A stretch of DNA of 64,000 nucleotides from Nitrospirillum sp034427435 (GCF_034427435.1 NZ_JAXQNP010000002.1:1798001-1862000), one strand, 5' to 3'. Positions 44,978 to 55,160 are shown, counted from the stretch's first letter. Notes: generated from the letters alone by a model not told the origin. Numbers and translations: made by a program.

Positions 44978-46305
44978 ATGAATCGTCGCCTGGCGGTCGC
45001 CGCGGTTTCCCTGATCCTGGCCCTCGGCTATGGCGGCTATCGCCTGTGGGCCGTCAGGGCCGATGGCGCCGGGGGCGCGACGGCGTCCTCGAAGGCGACC
45101 GGCACCGTCTCGAAGAGTGCCCCCGGGGCGGTGACGCCCCGATGCCGGTGGCGACGGCGCGGGTGGTGCGGGGCCCCATGCCCGTGGATGTCCCGGCGGT
45201 GGGCACGGTGCAGCCTATCGCCACCGTCCAGGTGCGCGCCCGCATCGACAGCCAACTGATGGCCGCCAAGGTGGAGGAGGGGCAGGAGGTCAAGGCCGGC
45301 GACCTGTTGTTCCTGCTGGACCAGCGTCCGCCTAAGGCGGCCCTGATGCAGGCGGAGGCGAACTTGGCTCGCGACCAGGCCAACCTGGCCCAGGCGCGGT
45401 CGGACGCCCAGCGCACCGCCGGCCTATTCGCGCGGGGTGCCGTCTCGCTGCAACAGAACGAGCAGACCCAGGCCACGGCCAAGGCGCTGGAGGCGACGGT
45501 GCTGGCCGACCAGGCGGCGGTCGACCAGGCGCGCCTCACCCTGTCCTTCACCGAAATCCGCTCCCCCATCGACGGGGTGGTGGGCGCCATCCAGCTGCGT
45601 CCCGGCAATCTGGTGAAGGGCAGCGACAGCGGGTCCACCCTGACCACCCTGGTGCAGGTGGCGCCCATCAATGTCACCTTCACCGTGCCGGAACGGCATG
45701 TCACGGCGGTGCGCCAGGCCCTGCGCGGTGCCCGCCCATCCCCGGTTTCGGCTCCCTTGGTGTCCGCCCGGACCACCGATGGCCTGGTCAACGCCACCGG
45801 CCGGCTGGTCTTCGTTGACAACAGCGTGGACGCGCAGTCCGGCACCATCCAGCTCAAGGCCCTGTACGACAACAAGGACCGCGCCCTGTGGCCGGGCCAG
45901 TTCGTGGACGTGACCCTGCACCTGGGCATGGAGGCCGACGTGCTGTCCGTGCCGGCGGTGGCGGTTCAGCGCGGCCAGGCGGGCCCCTATGTCTTCGTCG
46001 TCAAGCCCGACGACACCGTGGAGATGCGCGCGGTGACCGTGGCCCGCTTCGCCCAGCAGGGGGCCGAGCAGGGGGCCGTGATCGCGTCCGGCGTCGACGC
46101 GGGTGAGCGGGTGGTGACCGAGGGGCAACTGCGCCTGGTTCCCGGCGCCAGAATCACGGAGCGGCCAGTCCAAGGGGGCGGTGTCCAAGGGGGCGGTGCT
46201 GAAGGCGGCGGGGTGGAGGCGGACGGCGCCAAGTCCAGCGCCGCCAGCCCCAGTGTCACCATCGGCGCCGGGGCCGCGCAAGTCAGCGGAAAGGCGCGGA
46301 CGTGA
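44978..46305 (+). pseudogene. RND efflux periplasmic adaptor (HlyD/MFP family), frameshifted near the N-terminus
   Basis: The ATG at 44978 has GGAG eight bases upstream and encodes the inner-membrane anchor (MNRRLAVAAVSLILALGYGGY). The frame breaks at the CCCC run 45137-45140. From there another frame continues through the whole adaptor: PVDVPAVGTVQPIATVQVRARID, a lipoyl/hairpin region ANLARDQANLAQARSDAQR, TEIRSPIDGVVGAIQLRPGN and the beta-barrel TVPERHVTAVRQAL. One extra C restores AVTPPMPVATARVV. It probably bridges the RND pump (46302-49445) to an outer-membrane channel. Its stop overlaps the pump start. Confidence 0.88.
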
Positions 46306-49300
46306 CTCTCTCCGAGCTTTGCATCCGCCGGCCGGTGATGACCGTCCTGCTGACGGCGGCCCTGATCTTCGGCGGACTGCTGGCGTATCGCTACCTGCCG
46401 GTGGCGGCCTTGCCGCGGGTGGATTTCCCCGTCATCAGCGTGTCGGCCAGCCTGCCGGGGGCCAGCCCCGATACCATGGCGTCATCGGTCGCCATCCAGC
46501 TGGAGCGTGAGTTCTCCACCATCGCCGGCATCGACAGCATCACCTCGACCAGCGTGCAGGGCAGCACCACCGTCACCATCCAGTTCGCGCTGGACCGCGA
46601 TATCGACAGCGCCGCGCTGGACGTGCAGGCGGCCCTGTCGCGGGTGCAGCGCCGGCTACCCATCGAGATGACGACCCCGCCCAGCTACCGCAAGGTGAAC
46701 CCGGCCGACCAGCCGGTGCTGCTGCTGGCCTTGAGCAGCTCGACCCTGCCCTTGAGCCGGGTGGACGAATACGCCGAAACCCTGCTGAGCCCGGCCCTGT
46801 CGACGTTGAGCGGCGTGGCGCAGGTGCAGGTCTGGGGGGCGCAGAAATTCGCGGTGCGCATCCGCCTGAACCCGGAGGCGCTGGCCGCCCGGGGCATCGG
46901 GGTGGATGAGGTGCAGAACGCCATCGCCGCCGCCAATTCCAGTTCGCCCGTGGGGGTGGTCGCTGGGGCCGCTCAGCAACTGATCCTGGAAACCAACACC
47001 CAGCTGTTCGACGCGCAAAGCTTTTCCCAACTGGTCATCGCCACCCGCAACGGCGCGCCGGTGCGCCTGGGCGATGTGGCCAGCGTCATCGATGGGGTGG
47101 AGAACGACAGGACCGCCAGTTGGTTCAACGGCACCCGCACCATCGTGCTGGCCATCCAGCGCCAGCCCGACGCCAACACGGTGGAGGTGGTGGACGCCGT
47201 GAAGCGGGTCATCCCCACCTTCAAGGCCAGCCTGCCGCCCTCCATCGCCATCAACGTGCTGATCGACCGCTCGCTGTCCATCCGGGCGGCGGTGGAGGAT
47301 GTGCAGTTCACGCTGTTCCTGACCATCGGCCTGGTGGTCATGGTCATCTTCCTGTTCCTGCGCAAGGTCAGCGCCACGCTGATCCCCGGCATCGCCGTGC
47401 CCATCTCCCTCATCGGCGCCGCCGGCGCCATGAAGGCCTTCGGCTTTTCCATCGACAACATCTCGCTGTTGGCGCTGACCCTGTCGGTGGGCCTGGTGGT
47501 GGACGACGCCATCGTGATGCTGGAGAACATCGTCCGCTATATCGAGCAGGGGATGACCCCGTTCGAGGCGGCGCTGAAGGGCAGCCGGGAGATCGGCTTC
47601 ACCATCGTCTCCATAACCCTGTCGCTGGTGGCGGTGTTCATTCCCATCTTCATGATGGGCGGCGTGGTCGGCCGGCTGTTCCATGAGTTCGCGGTGACGG
47701 TGACCCTGGCCATCGCGGCCTCGGCCATCACGTCGCTGACACTGACGCCGATGCTGTGCAGCCGCTTCATCAACCATGACCACCACGCCCCGCCCAACCG
47801 GTTCGAGCGGGTGACGGAAGCGGGGTTCCAGGCCTGGCTGCGGGGATATGATCGCACCCTGACCTGGTGCTTGGCCCACCGCCGCGTGGTGGTGGCGGTG
47901 TTCTTCGCCACCCTGGTGGGGACGGTCGTGCTGTTCCAGCAGGTGCAGAAGGGCTTTTTTCCCACCGAGGACAACGGCCAGATTTTCGCACAGACGGAAG
48001 GGCGGCAGGACATTTCCTTCGACGCCATGATCGCCCTGCAACAGCAGGCGGCGGCCGCGGTGGCCAAGAACCCCTATGTCGAGACCTTCATTTCCTCGGT
48101 CGGCGGCGGGGGCGGCGGCAACGCCACCAACACCGGCCGCATCTTCATGTCGCTGAAGGACCGCGCCCACCGTCCCGACATGGAGACGGTGATCCAGAGC
48201 CTGCGCCGCGACGTGGCCGGCATCGCCGGCATCAACGTCTTCTTCCAGCCGGTGCAGAACCTGAACGTCTCGGGCCGCCAGTCCAAGAGCCAGTACCAGT
48301 ACACGCTGCAGGGCCTGGACCAGCCGCAGCTTTACCTGTGGTCGGACCGGCTGCTGCGGCGGATGGCGCAGATGCCCCAGTTGCAGGACGTGACCAGTGA
48401 CTTGCAGCTATCCGGCCAGAACGCCTCCATCCATGTGGACCTGGACAAGGCCTACATGCTGGGCCTGACGGCGGAAAACCTGCGCTCCAGCCTCTACAGC
48501 GCCTTCGGCACGCGGCAGATCTCCACCATCTACACGCCGACCAACGATTATGAGGTGATCCTGGAACTGTCGCCGGAGGCGCAGAAGTCGGCCGACGTGC
48601 TGAACCGCGTCTATATCCGGTCGGACAGCGGCAAGCTGATCCCGCTGGGGGCCGTCGCCCGCGTCGACCGCACCTCGGGCCCGATCAGCGTGAACCACCA
48701 GGGCCAGTTGCCGGCCGTCACCCTGTCCTTCAACCTGGCGCCGGGCGTCTCGCTGGGCGCGGCCGTGACGGCCATCGAGGGCGTGCAGCGCGACATCGGC
48801 ATGCCGGACAGCATCACCGGCAGCTTCCAGGGCACGGCGCAGGTGTTCCAGCAGGCGCTGGCCAACCAGGGCCTGCTGCTGCTGGCGGCGGTGGCGGTGA
48901 TCTACATCGTGCTGGGCGTGCTGTATGAAAGCTTCATCCACCCGCTGACCATCCTGTCCGGCCTGCCCTCGGCGGCGGTGGGGGCGGTGGGGTCGCTCAT
49001 GCTGTTCGGTTTCGACCTCAGCGTCATCGCCATCATCGGCGTGCTGATGCTGATCGGCATTGTGAAGAAGAACGCCATCATGATGATCGACTTCGCGCTG
49101 GAGGCCCGGCGCGACGGGGCGGCGCCGCGGGACGCCATTTACCGCGCCTGCCTGCTGCGCTTCCGCCCCATCATGATGACCACCATGGCGGCCCTCATGG
49201 GCACGCTGCCCATCGCGCTGGCCTCCGGCGCCAGCGCCGAACTGCGCCAACCCCTGGGCGTGGCCGTGGTGGGCGGCCTGGTGGTGTCACAGTTGCTGAC

Positions 49301-49445
49301 GCTCTACATCACGCCGGTGCTGTACCTCTACATGGAGGATTTCAGCCGCTGGATCGACCGCCAGCTGCACCGCGGCAAGGCCCGCCGCGCCGCCCGCCGG
49401 CTGGTCCCGGCCAACACCGATGGGCAGGCCAGCGCGGCGGAGTAG
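46302..49445 (+). CDS. RND multidrug efflux transporter (AcrB/MdtBC type)
   Basis: The GTG start overlaps the adaptor stop (GTGA); 1047 residues. The N-terminal RRPVMTVLLTAALIFGGLLAYRYLPVAALPRVDFPVI is typical. TM4 carries LSVGLVVDDAIVMLENIVR with the two proton-relay Asp residues, and the second half has LIGIVKKNAIMMIDFALEARR and RFRPIMMTTMAALMGTLPIAL. No outer-membrane factor gene follows in the window, so a TolC homologue elsewhere must complete the pump. Substrates are unknown. Confidence 0.94.
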   Translation: MTLSELCIRRPVMTVLLTAALIFGGLLAYRYLPVAALPRVDFPVISVSASLPGASPDTMASSVAIQLEREFSTIAGIDSITSTSVQGSTTVTIQFALDRDIDSAALDVQAALSRVQRRLPIEMTTPPSYRKVNPADQPVLLLALSSSTLPLSRVDEYAETLLSPALSTLSGVAQVQVWGAQKFAVRIRLNPEALAARGIGVDEVQNAIAAANSSSPVGVVAGAAQQLILETNTQLFDAQSFSQLVIATRNGAPVRLGDVASVIDGVENDRTASWFNGTRTIVLAIQRQPDANTVEVVDAVKRVIPTFKASLPPSIAINVLIDRSLSIRAAVEDVQFTLFLTIGLVVMVIFLFLRKVSATLIPGIAVPISLIGAAGAMKAFGFSIDNISLLALTLSVGLVVDDAIVMLENIVRYIEQGMTPFEAALKGSREIGFTIVSITLSLVAVFIPIFMMGGVVGRLFHEFAVTVTLAIAASAITSLTLTPMLCSRFINHDHHAPPNRFERVTEAGFQAWLRGYDRTLTWCLAHRRVVVAVFFATLVGTVVLFQQVQKGFFPTEDNGQIFAQTEGRQDISFDAMIALQQQAAAAVAKNPYVETFISSVGGGGGGNATNTGRIFMSLKDRAHRPDMETVIQSLRRDVAGIAGINVFFQPVQNLNVSGRQSKSQYQYTLQGLDQPQLYLWSDRLLRRMAQMPQLQDVTSDLQLSGQNASIHVDLDKAYMLGLTAENLRSSLYSAFGTRQISTIYTPTNDYEVILELSPEAQKSADVLNRVYIRSDSGKLIPLGAVARVDRTSGPISVNHQGQLPAVTLSFNLAPGVSLGAAVTAIEGVQRDIGMPDSITGSFQGTAQVFQQALANQGLLLLAAVAVIYIVLGVLYESFIHPLTILSGLPSAAVGAVGSLMLFGFDLSVIAIIGVLMLIGIVKKNAIMMIDFALEARRDGAAPRDAIYRACLLRFRPIMMTTMAALMGTLPIALASGASAELRQPLGVAVVGGLVVSQLLTLYITPVLYLYMEDFSRWIDRQLHRGKARRAARRLVPANTDGQASAAE

Positions 49446-49475
49446 CTGAGTCCGCCGCGCTGGCTCCCTGGCGGG

Positions 49476-51158
49476 TCAGGCGGCGCGAATGCCGCGCAGG
49501 AAGTTGTCCACGTCGCCGCGCATCCGCTCGGCATTCCGGGCGAGGTCGCTTGAGGCGGAGAGCAGCTTCTGCGCCACCGACCCCGTGGTCGCCGCCGCCT
49601 CGGTCAGGCCGCCGATGTTGGCGCTCATCTCCTGGGTCTCGCTGGCCGCCTCGGTGACGTTGCGGGCGATTTCCCGGGTGGCGGCGCCCTGTTCCTCGAC
49701 CGCCGCCGCGATGCCGGACGAAATGGTGCGGATCTGGTCGATGACGCCGCTGACCGTGCGGATGGCGGCGACGGCCTGTGCCGTTTCCTGCTGGACGTCG
49801 GCGACCTGGGCGGTGATCTCCTCCGTGGCGCGGCCCGTCTGGGTGGCCAAGGTCTTCACCTCGCTGGCGACCACGGCGAAGCCCTTGCCGGCCTCGCCGG
49901 CGCGCGCCGCCTCGATGGTGGCGTTCAGGGCCAGGAGGTTGGTCTGGCTGGCGATCCCGGCCACCAGCTGAACCACTTCGCCGATCCGGCCCGCCGATTG
50001 CGACAGGCTCAGCATCATGGTGTTGATCTTGCCCGTCTGGTCCGCCGCCTCGACCGCGATGCGGGCGGCGTCCGCCACCTGGCGGCTGATCTCGCTGATG
50101 GACGCGTACAATTCCTCCGACGCGGCGGCCACCGTCTGCACGTTGGTGCTGGCCTGGCCGGCGGCGCTGGCGGCGTCACGGGCCTGGATGCTGGCCCGGT
50201 CGGCCACGTCGCTCATCGTCTCCGTCGTGTGGTGGATTTCGTTGGCCGCCTCCGCGCTGCGCTGGATCAGGCCCATCACGCTCTGCTGGAAGGTGTTGGC
50301 GATGGCCTCGCGCTCCGCCTTCAGCGCCTCGGCGGCGCGGCCGGCCGCCTCCCGCCGTTCCTGCTCCTTGCGGTCCAGTTCCATCAGGCTGTCGCGGAAC
50401 ACGGTCAGGGCCCGTGCCAGCTTGCCGATCTCGTCCCCGCGCGCGGCGTGGGTGATGGTGATGTTCCGGTCGCCGTCGGTCAGGCGCACCATGGCGTCGG
50501 TGATGGCCTCCAGCGGGTGCGTGATGGTGCGCACCAGGTAGAGCGACAGTCCCAGGATGGCCAGGCTCACCACCGCCAGGGCGATGCCGTAGGTCATCAG
50601 GCGGTGATGGAACACCGTGTCAATGTCGTCGATGTAGACCCCGGCGCCCACCAGCAGCTTCCACGGGGCGAAGGGGCGGATGGAGGCCAGCTTGGCCACG
50701 GGCGGGTCGCCCTGCTTGCGGGGAAAGGCGTAGGCCACGTCCCCGCCGCCGGCCCGCGCCGCCTCGGTGAACAACCGGATGAACGGGACGCCATTCGGGT
50801 CCTTGAGGTCGATCAGGTCCTTGCCTTCCATCTGCGGCTGGGGGCCGACGACCTGGGCGACGCCGGTATCGGTGTAGACGAAGATGTAATTGCCGTTGGC
50901 GAAACGGATGGCGCGGATGTCGGTCTTGGCGCGCTCCAACGCCTCCGCCTCGCTCAGTTTCCCGCTGGTCGACTGGTCGTGATAATAGGCCAGGAGGCTG
51001 GTTGCCGACTCGACCTGCCGCAGCATCTGCTCCTTGCGGCCTTCCAGCATCAGGGTGCGCTCATGGAAGGTGCTCAGGATGGCGATGATGATCATCGCGG
51101 CGACCGGTAATAGGACGGCCGCCAGGATTTTAACCCTGACGCTCACTGATCTTGGCAT
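49476..51158 (-). CDS. Methyl-accepting chemotaxis protein with single Cache domain
   Basis: A 560-residue protein. TM1 (VKILAAVLLPVAAMIIIAIL) is followed by a periplasmic sCache_2-type sensor (about 30-185; GNYIFVYTDTGVAQVVGPQPQMEGKDL, PWKLLVGAGVYIDDID). Then come TM2 (GIALAVVSLAILGLSLYLV), HAMP (THPLEAITDAMVRLTDGDRN) and the signalling hairpin (LLALNATIEAARAGEAGKGFAVVASEVKTLA). The ATG at 51158 follows AAGGGAGAGGGGT. The upstream DNA (about 51225-51263) is strongly AT-rich. The ligand is unknown, though sCache sensors often bind small carboxylates. Confidence 0.94.
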   Translation of the reverse strand: MPRSVSVRVKILAAVLLPVAAMIIIAILSTFHERTLMLEGRKEQMLRQVESATSLLAYYHDQSTSGKLSEAEALERAKTDIRAIRFANGNYIFVYTDTGVAQVVGPQPQMEGKDLIDLKDPNGVPFIRLFTEAARAGGGDVAYAFPRKQGDPPVAKLASIRPFAPWKLLVGAGVYIDDIDTVFHHRLMTYGIALAVVSLAILGLSLYLVRTITHPLEAITDAMVRLTDGDRNITITHAARGDEIGKLARALTVFRDSLMELDRKEQERREAAGRAAEALKAEREAIANTFQQSVMGLIQRSAEAANEIHHTTETMSDVADRASIQARDAASAAGQASTNVQTVAAASEELYASISEISRQVADAARIAVEAADQTGKINTMMLSLSQSAGRIGEVVQLVAGIASQTNLLALNATIEAARAGEAGKGFAVVASEVKTLATQTGRATEEITAQVADVQQETAQAVAAIRTVSGVIDQIRTISSGIAAAVEEQGAATREIARNVTEAASETQEMSANIGGLTEAAATTGSVAQKLLSASSDLARNAERMRGDVDNFLRGIRAA

Positions 51159-51339
51159 ACCCCTCTCCCTTATGGATTGTTTTATAAAGGAGATTAGAGC
51201 CGCTTAGAGACCTTGTTCAAGGTTGTTGGATCAATATTTAAATAATAATATAAATATACGGGGCAGGAATACTGTCGGGATTTGTCTGGCCAGGGCAGGG
51301 CGGCCAAGCCCTATGCCTGTCCTCTTGGGCGCTATGGGG

Positions 51340-51678
51340 TCAGATCACCTTGCCCTCGAACGGATGGCCGCCGTCGCGGCTCTCCACCTCGATTACCCAC
51401 AGGTCGGGGTCGCGCCGCGTGGCGCGCTCGATGAAGGCGTCGGCCTCGGATTCCGGCACCTGGGCGCCGCTCAGGCCGGGGAACCAGCCCAGCTTGCCGT
51501 CCATGTCGCGGCTCTGGGTGTAGACCTTGGCGCCCTGGAAGGGGATGACCACCTTCAGCAGGATCAGGCCGCTTTCCGCCTCGCCCTTGCGTAGGACATA
51601 GACGGGGATGCTGTCGGCGGCGCAGCGGCGCAGGTGCAGCTGGACCCAGAGGGCGGTGGACAGCCGGTCTTCGGGCAT
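51340..51678 (-). CDS. DUF1491 family protein
   Basis: The ATG at 51678 is preceded by AGGAG and gives 112 residues; a longer start at 51753 is less likely. The sequence (STALWVQLHLRRCAADSIPVYVLRKGEAESGLILLKV, SRDMDGKLGWFPG, EADAFIERATRRDPDLWVIEVESRDGGHPFEGKVI) is the alphaproteobacterial DUF1491 pattern. Function unknown. It is divergent from surE. Confidence 0.85.
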   Translation of the reverse strand: MPEDRLSTALWVQLHLRRCAADSIPVYVLRKGEAESGLILLKVVIPFQGAKVYTQSRDMDGKLGWFPGLSGAQVPESEADAFIERATRRDPDLWVIEVESRDGGHPFEGKVI

Positions 51679-51818
51679 GGCCTTCAAGCTCCTGAAAAAT
51701 CGAACGGAAAAAGCGTTCAAGCGGGCGGTGCGAACGACATTGCGGCTTGCCATCCACGCCCAGGCCCCGGAAGCTGCGCCGGTATCTATAGGGTCCCACC
51801 GTCCTTGAGGCCAGTCCC

Positions 51819-52586
51819 ATGCCGCTTTCCTCCGCTTCGCCCCGCCGCCTGGGCCGCGTCCTGCTGACCAACGATGACGGCATCAACGCGCCGGGCCTGG
51901 CCCTGCTGGCCGAACTGGTGGCCGAGGTGGCGGACGAGGTCTGGGTGGTGGCGCCGGAAAAGGACCAGAGCGGCATGTCGCGCGCCGTCACCCTGACCGC
52001 CCCCTTGCGGGTGGAGGAGCGGGGCGCCCGCCGCTACGCCCTGACGGGCACGCCCAGCGACTGCGCCATCTTCGGCCTGCGCCACCTGTTGAAGGACGCC
52101 CCGCCGGACATCGTGCTGTCCGGCATCAACCGGGGCGCCAACGTGGGGGATGAGGTGCCGTATTCCGGCACCGTGGCGGCGGCGTTGACCGCGCGCCTGC
52201 TGGGCGTGCCCGCCATGGCCTTCAGCCTGGCCCTGACCAACAGGGCGCATGTGCGGTGGGATACGGCGCGGGCCCTGCTGCCCCGGGTGCTGGACCATGC
52301 GCTGGGCTTGCGGGTGGCCGCCAACGCCGTCCTGAACATCAATTTCCCCGACCTGGACGTGTCCGATGTCGGCGATATCGTGGTGACGCGGCAAAGCCGG
52401 GGCACGTTGGACCGCATCGATGTCGAGGCCCGTGCCGACCTGCGTGGCGGCACCTACCACTGGATGGCCTTCCGCCGGCACATGCCCATCCTGGGGCCGG
52501 ATACCGACGCCGGGGCCCTGAAGCATGGCCTGGTGTCGATCACGCCCCTCGGCTTCGACATGACCGCCCCTGACGGCATAGCCTGA
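51819..52586 (+). CDS. surE: 5'/3'-nucleotidase SurE
   Basis: A 255-residue protein. RVLLTNDDGINAPGL has the two metal-binding Asp residues, PEKDQSGMSRAVT and GTPSDCAIFGL follow, and SGINRGANVGDEVPYSGTVAAA completes the active site. SurE hydrolyses nucleoside monophosphates and short polyphosphate. The ATG at 51819 gives a slightly extended N-terminus; the conserved region begins at residue 13. Confidence 0.95.
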   Translation: MPLSSASPRRLGRVLLTNDDGINAPGLALLAELVAEVADEVWVVAPEKDQSGMSRAVTLTAPLRVEERGARRYALTGTPSDCAIFGLRHLLKDAPPDIVLSGINRGANVGDEVPYSGTVAAALTARLLGVPAMAFSLALTNRAHVRWDTARALLPRVLDHALGLRVAANAVLNINFPDLDVSDVGDIVVTRQSRGTLDRIDVEARADLRGGTYHWMAFRRHMPILGPDTDAGALKHGLVSITPLGFDMTAPDGIA

Positions 52587-52708
52587 TTGAGACCAGCCTG
52601 GCCCGCCCTTTGCTTTCGTATAAAGCGAGGGGGTCGGCGACCGGCCCCCAGGTTTCCCACCCGTCGTCGCGGACGGCCGGGAACCCAGGGCAACAAAGGG
52701 GTTTCGCC

Positions 52709-52903
52709 ATGGCGGGCATGTCGCTGTTTCAGGGTAAGATTTGCCGGGTAGGCAGCCGCATGCTGCTGCTGGGCCTGGCGCTGGGCGGGTTGGCCGGCTG
52801 CGTGGTGGTGGATGCTGCCGGCACCGCCGTGGGCACGGCGGCCGACGTGGCCGGCACCGCGGTCAGCACCACGGCCAAGGTCGTGACGGCACCGGTGCGG
52901 TAA
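52709..52903 (+). CDS. Small lipoprotein, hypothetical
   Basis: The ATG at 52709 follows AAAGGGG and gives 64 residues. A hydrophobic stretch ends in a lipobox (LGGLAGC), so Cys about residue 31 would be lipidated. The short mature part is an Ala/Val/Thr repeat-like segment (VDAAGTAVGTAADVAGTAVSTTAKVV). Such tiny envelope lipoproteins are common in alphaproteobacteria; role unknown. It is convergent with the GGDEF gene. Confidence 0.7.
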   Translation: MAGMSLFQGKICRVGSRMLLLGLALGGLAGCVVVDAAGTAVGTAADVAGTAVSTTAKVVTAPVR

Positions 52904-52932
52904 ACAGCGGCCCGAACGCCGCGCCTGCCGTG

Positions 52933-54567
52933 TTATCCCAGTTCGATACGGTTCCGGCCGGCGTTCTTCGCCCGGTACAGGGCGGCGTCGGCCATCTGGT
53001 TCAGCGCCTTGGCGTCCCGCCCATCCTGAAAGCCGGCCACCCCGCCGGAGAATGTCACCTGGAACTGCGTGTCCCCATGAACATAGGGGATGTCGCTGAA
53101 CTGCTGGCGTAGATAGTTCAGCCGCGCCACCGCGTCCTCGGGGGCCGTGTGGGGCATGATGACGGCGAACTCCTCGCCACCATAGCGGCCGATCATGTCG
53201 GTGCGGCGCAGCCGCTGGTGCAGCAGTCGTGACAACCCCTTGATGACGCGGTCGCCGGCGCCGTGGCCATGCCGGTCGTTCACCTTCTTGAAGTGATCGA
53301 TATCCAGCATCGCGAACGACAGCGCCGTCCCGTCGCGCCGGGCGCGCGCCACCTCCGACGCCAGCAGATCCTGGATCATCAGGTGGTTGTACGCGCCGGT
53401 CAGGCCGTCGCGCACCATCAGCGCCTTCAACTGCCGGGCCCGCCGCGCGCGGGCCCGCACGGTTTCCGCCAGGTCGCCCAGGTCCACGGGCTTGGTCATG
53501 TAGGCGTCGATGCCGGTACGCACGGCGGAACGATAGGTCTCCGCGTCCAGGTCCGCCGTCAGGAACACGATGGGCAGGGCCAGCAGCCCGTCATATTGCC
53601 GCAAGACCGCCGCCAGCTCGAAGCCGGTGCATTGCGGCATGATCAGGTCGGTGACCACCAGGTCGGCGTTGTGATCGTAGATCGCCTCCATGGCTTGCAT
53701 CGGGTCCGTCACCAGCCGGGTCTGCATGCCGGTCGACTGCAGGGCCATTTCGTAATAGGCGCCCAAGGTGACGTCGTCGTCCACGATCACGATGCGCAGG
53801 GGCTGGTCCGGATCGCGCTCCGTTAGGCGGTCCAGATGATCCACCAGCGCGTTGGCGTCGGGCGGCTTCACCACATAGGCGTCGCAGCCGGCCCGGGCTG
53901 CCGCCAGGCGGGCGGCGAAGCCTGTGGTTGACGACAACGCCACCGTCGGGATCTTGCGCCCCTTGGCATCCGCCATGAGGGCGGCGCCGGGGGGCAGGTC
54001 GTAGGGGTTCAGATCCAGAATCACTGCCTCCGGCGCCTCCGTGGCGGCGGCCAGGGCCTGGGCATCCGGGAAGACGGTCAAGGCATAACCGTAGGCGGCC
54101 AGGACATCGGCCAAGTCATCGCCGGACGCGCCCTCGGGCCGCACCATATGGACCGGACGCAAGGGGCTTTGGGTTGGAAGGTCTGGTGCCGCGGGCAGGG
54201 GGGTGGCGGGGGCGGCGGGTGTCGCGACCGTGGCCGCGTATTCTAGCCCCTGGAGGGCATCCCGCAGGGCGGTCGGGGGGATGGCTCCAGGCTCATTCAG
54301 CAATCGCTCCAGCGCGCGGGCGGCCACGCTCAGGTCCGGCAGGCCGAAGGTGGCGCCAGACCCGGCCAAGGAATGGCTGTGGCGCGCCAAGTCCGCGCGG
54401 GCGACGGCGTCCCCCGTCTCAACCCAGGTTTGCGCCGCCTGGTGGATCAACGCCAGGCGGTCCGGCAGGCCCGCCATGAAGTCCTGCCGGATTTTCTGCA
54501 ACCGGGCGAGCAAGTCTTCGGGCATGGCCGGGGCGGGCGAGGCGTCGGGGCGGCTGTCCATGGTCAT
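52933..54567 (-). CDS. Diguanylate cyclase with Hpt and two receiver domains
   Basis: The ATG at 54567 overlaps the stop of the response regulator gene (ATGA), giving 544 residues. An Hpt domain (about 15-105; ARHSHSLAGSGATFG with the phosphoryl His) comes first. A degenerate receiver (about 135-240) and an intact receiver follow (IVIVDDDVTLGAYYE, LVVTDLIMPQCTGFEL, MTKPVDLGD). Last is a GGDEF domain with active-site GGEEF and an I-site RRTD placed five residues before it. It makes c-di-GMP under phosphorelay control and probably product inhibition. Confidence 0.92.
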   Translation of the reverse strand: MTMDSRPDASPAPAMPEDLLARLQKIRQDFMAGLPDRLALIHQAAQTWVETGDAVARADLARHSHSLAGSGATFGLPDLSVAARALERLLNEPGAIPPTALRDALQGLEYAATVATPAAPATPLPAAPDLPTQSPLRPVHMVRPEGASGDDLADVLAAYGYALTVFPDAQALAAATEAPEAVILDLNPYDLPPGAALMADAKGRKIPTVALSSTTGFAARLAAARAGCDAYVVKPPDANALVDHLDRLTERDPDQPLRIVIVDDDVTLGAYYEMALQSTGMQTRLVTDPMQAMEAIYDHNADLVVTDLIMPQCTGFELAAVLRQYDGLLALPIVFLTADLDAETYRSAVRTGIDAYMTKPVDLGDLAETVRARARRARQLKALMVRDGLTGAYNHLMIQDLLASEVARARRDGTALSFAMLDIDHFKKVNDRHGHGAGDRVIKGLSRLLHQRLRRTDMIGRYGGEEFAVIMPHTAPEDAVARLNYLRQQFSDIPYVHGDTQFQVTFSGGVAGFQDGRDAKALNQMADAALYRAKNAGRNRIELG

Positions 54568-54968
54568 GGGTGGATCGTGGCGCCCCAAACGTCACGGACC
54601 CTGCCAGGCAGGGCCAGGGGATCGAACGGCTTGGCGATGACCCCCACGGCACCCAGCGCCTTGAACGCCGCCACCTCGGAGTCTTGCGTCATGGCGGTGA
54701 CGAAGGCGACCGGCACCCCATCCAGGGTGGGCCGCGCCCGAATGGCGGCCAGGGTGGCCGGCCCGTCCATGCCCGGCATCACCGCGTCCAGCAGGATCAG
54801 TTGCGGCGTCCAGCCCTCCAGGCGGGCCTCCAGGATTTCCAGGGCTTGGCCGCCGGACTCGGCCAGCCGCACGTCGAGGCCGCCGACATGGCGCAAACTG
54901 AGTTCGACGATCGCCCGGATGTCAGGCTCATCATCGACATAAAGGACGCGGTTCAGTGTCTCGGCCAT
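54564..54968 (-). CDS. Single-domain response regulator
   Basis: The ATG at 54968 gives 134 residues; a TTG further upstream cannot be ruled out. It is a complete receiver: LYVDDEPDIRAIVELSL, phosphoacceptor Asp in LILLDAVMPGMDGP, Thr/Lys switch in VAFVTAMTQD and IAKPFDP. It has no output domain. It overlaps the Hpt-REC-REC-GGDEF gene, which suggests it exchanges phosphate with that protein's Hpt. Confidence 0.9.
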   Translation of the reverse strand: MAETLNRVLYVDDEPDIRAIVELSLRHVGGLDVRLAESGGQALEILEARLEGWTPQLILLDAVMPGMDGPATLAAIRARPTLDGVPVAFVTAMTQDSEVAAFKALGAVGVIAKPFDPLALPGRVRDVWGATIHP

Positions 54969-55160
54969 GGCGGGGTCCAAAGCATCGGTCAAGGGTAGTT
55001 CCCCCGCCGCACTAACGTGTTCACACCGTACCCGCAGGAACCTGCGCGTGCAAATGGAGTCCCGGGCCATTGGGGTGGTGCCAGCCGCCGTTGCGTGGTG
55101 GCGTGCCGGGGCCATGCGCCTGAATCTCCCCTGCTCACGGGTGACATGCCGCATGAGCCC

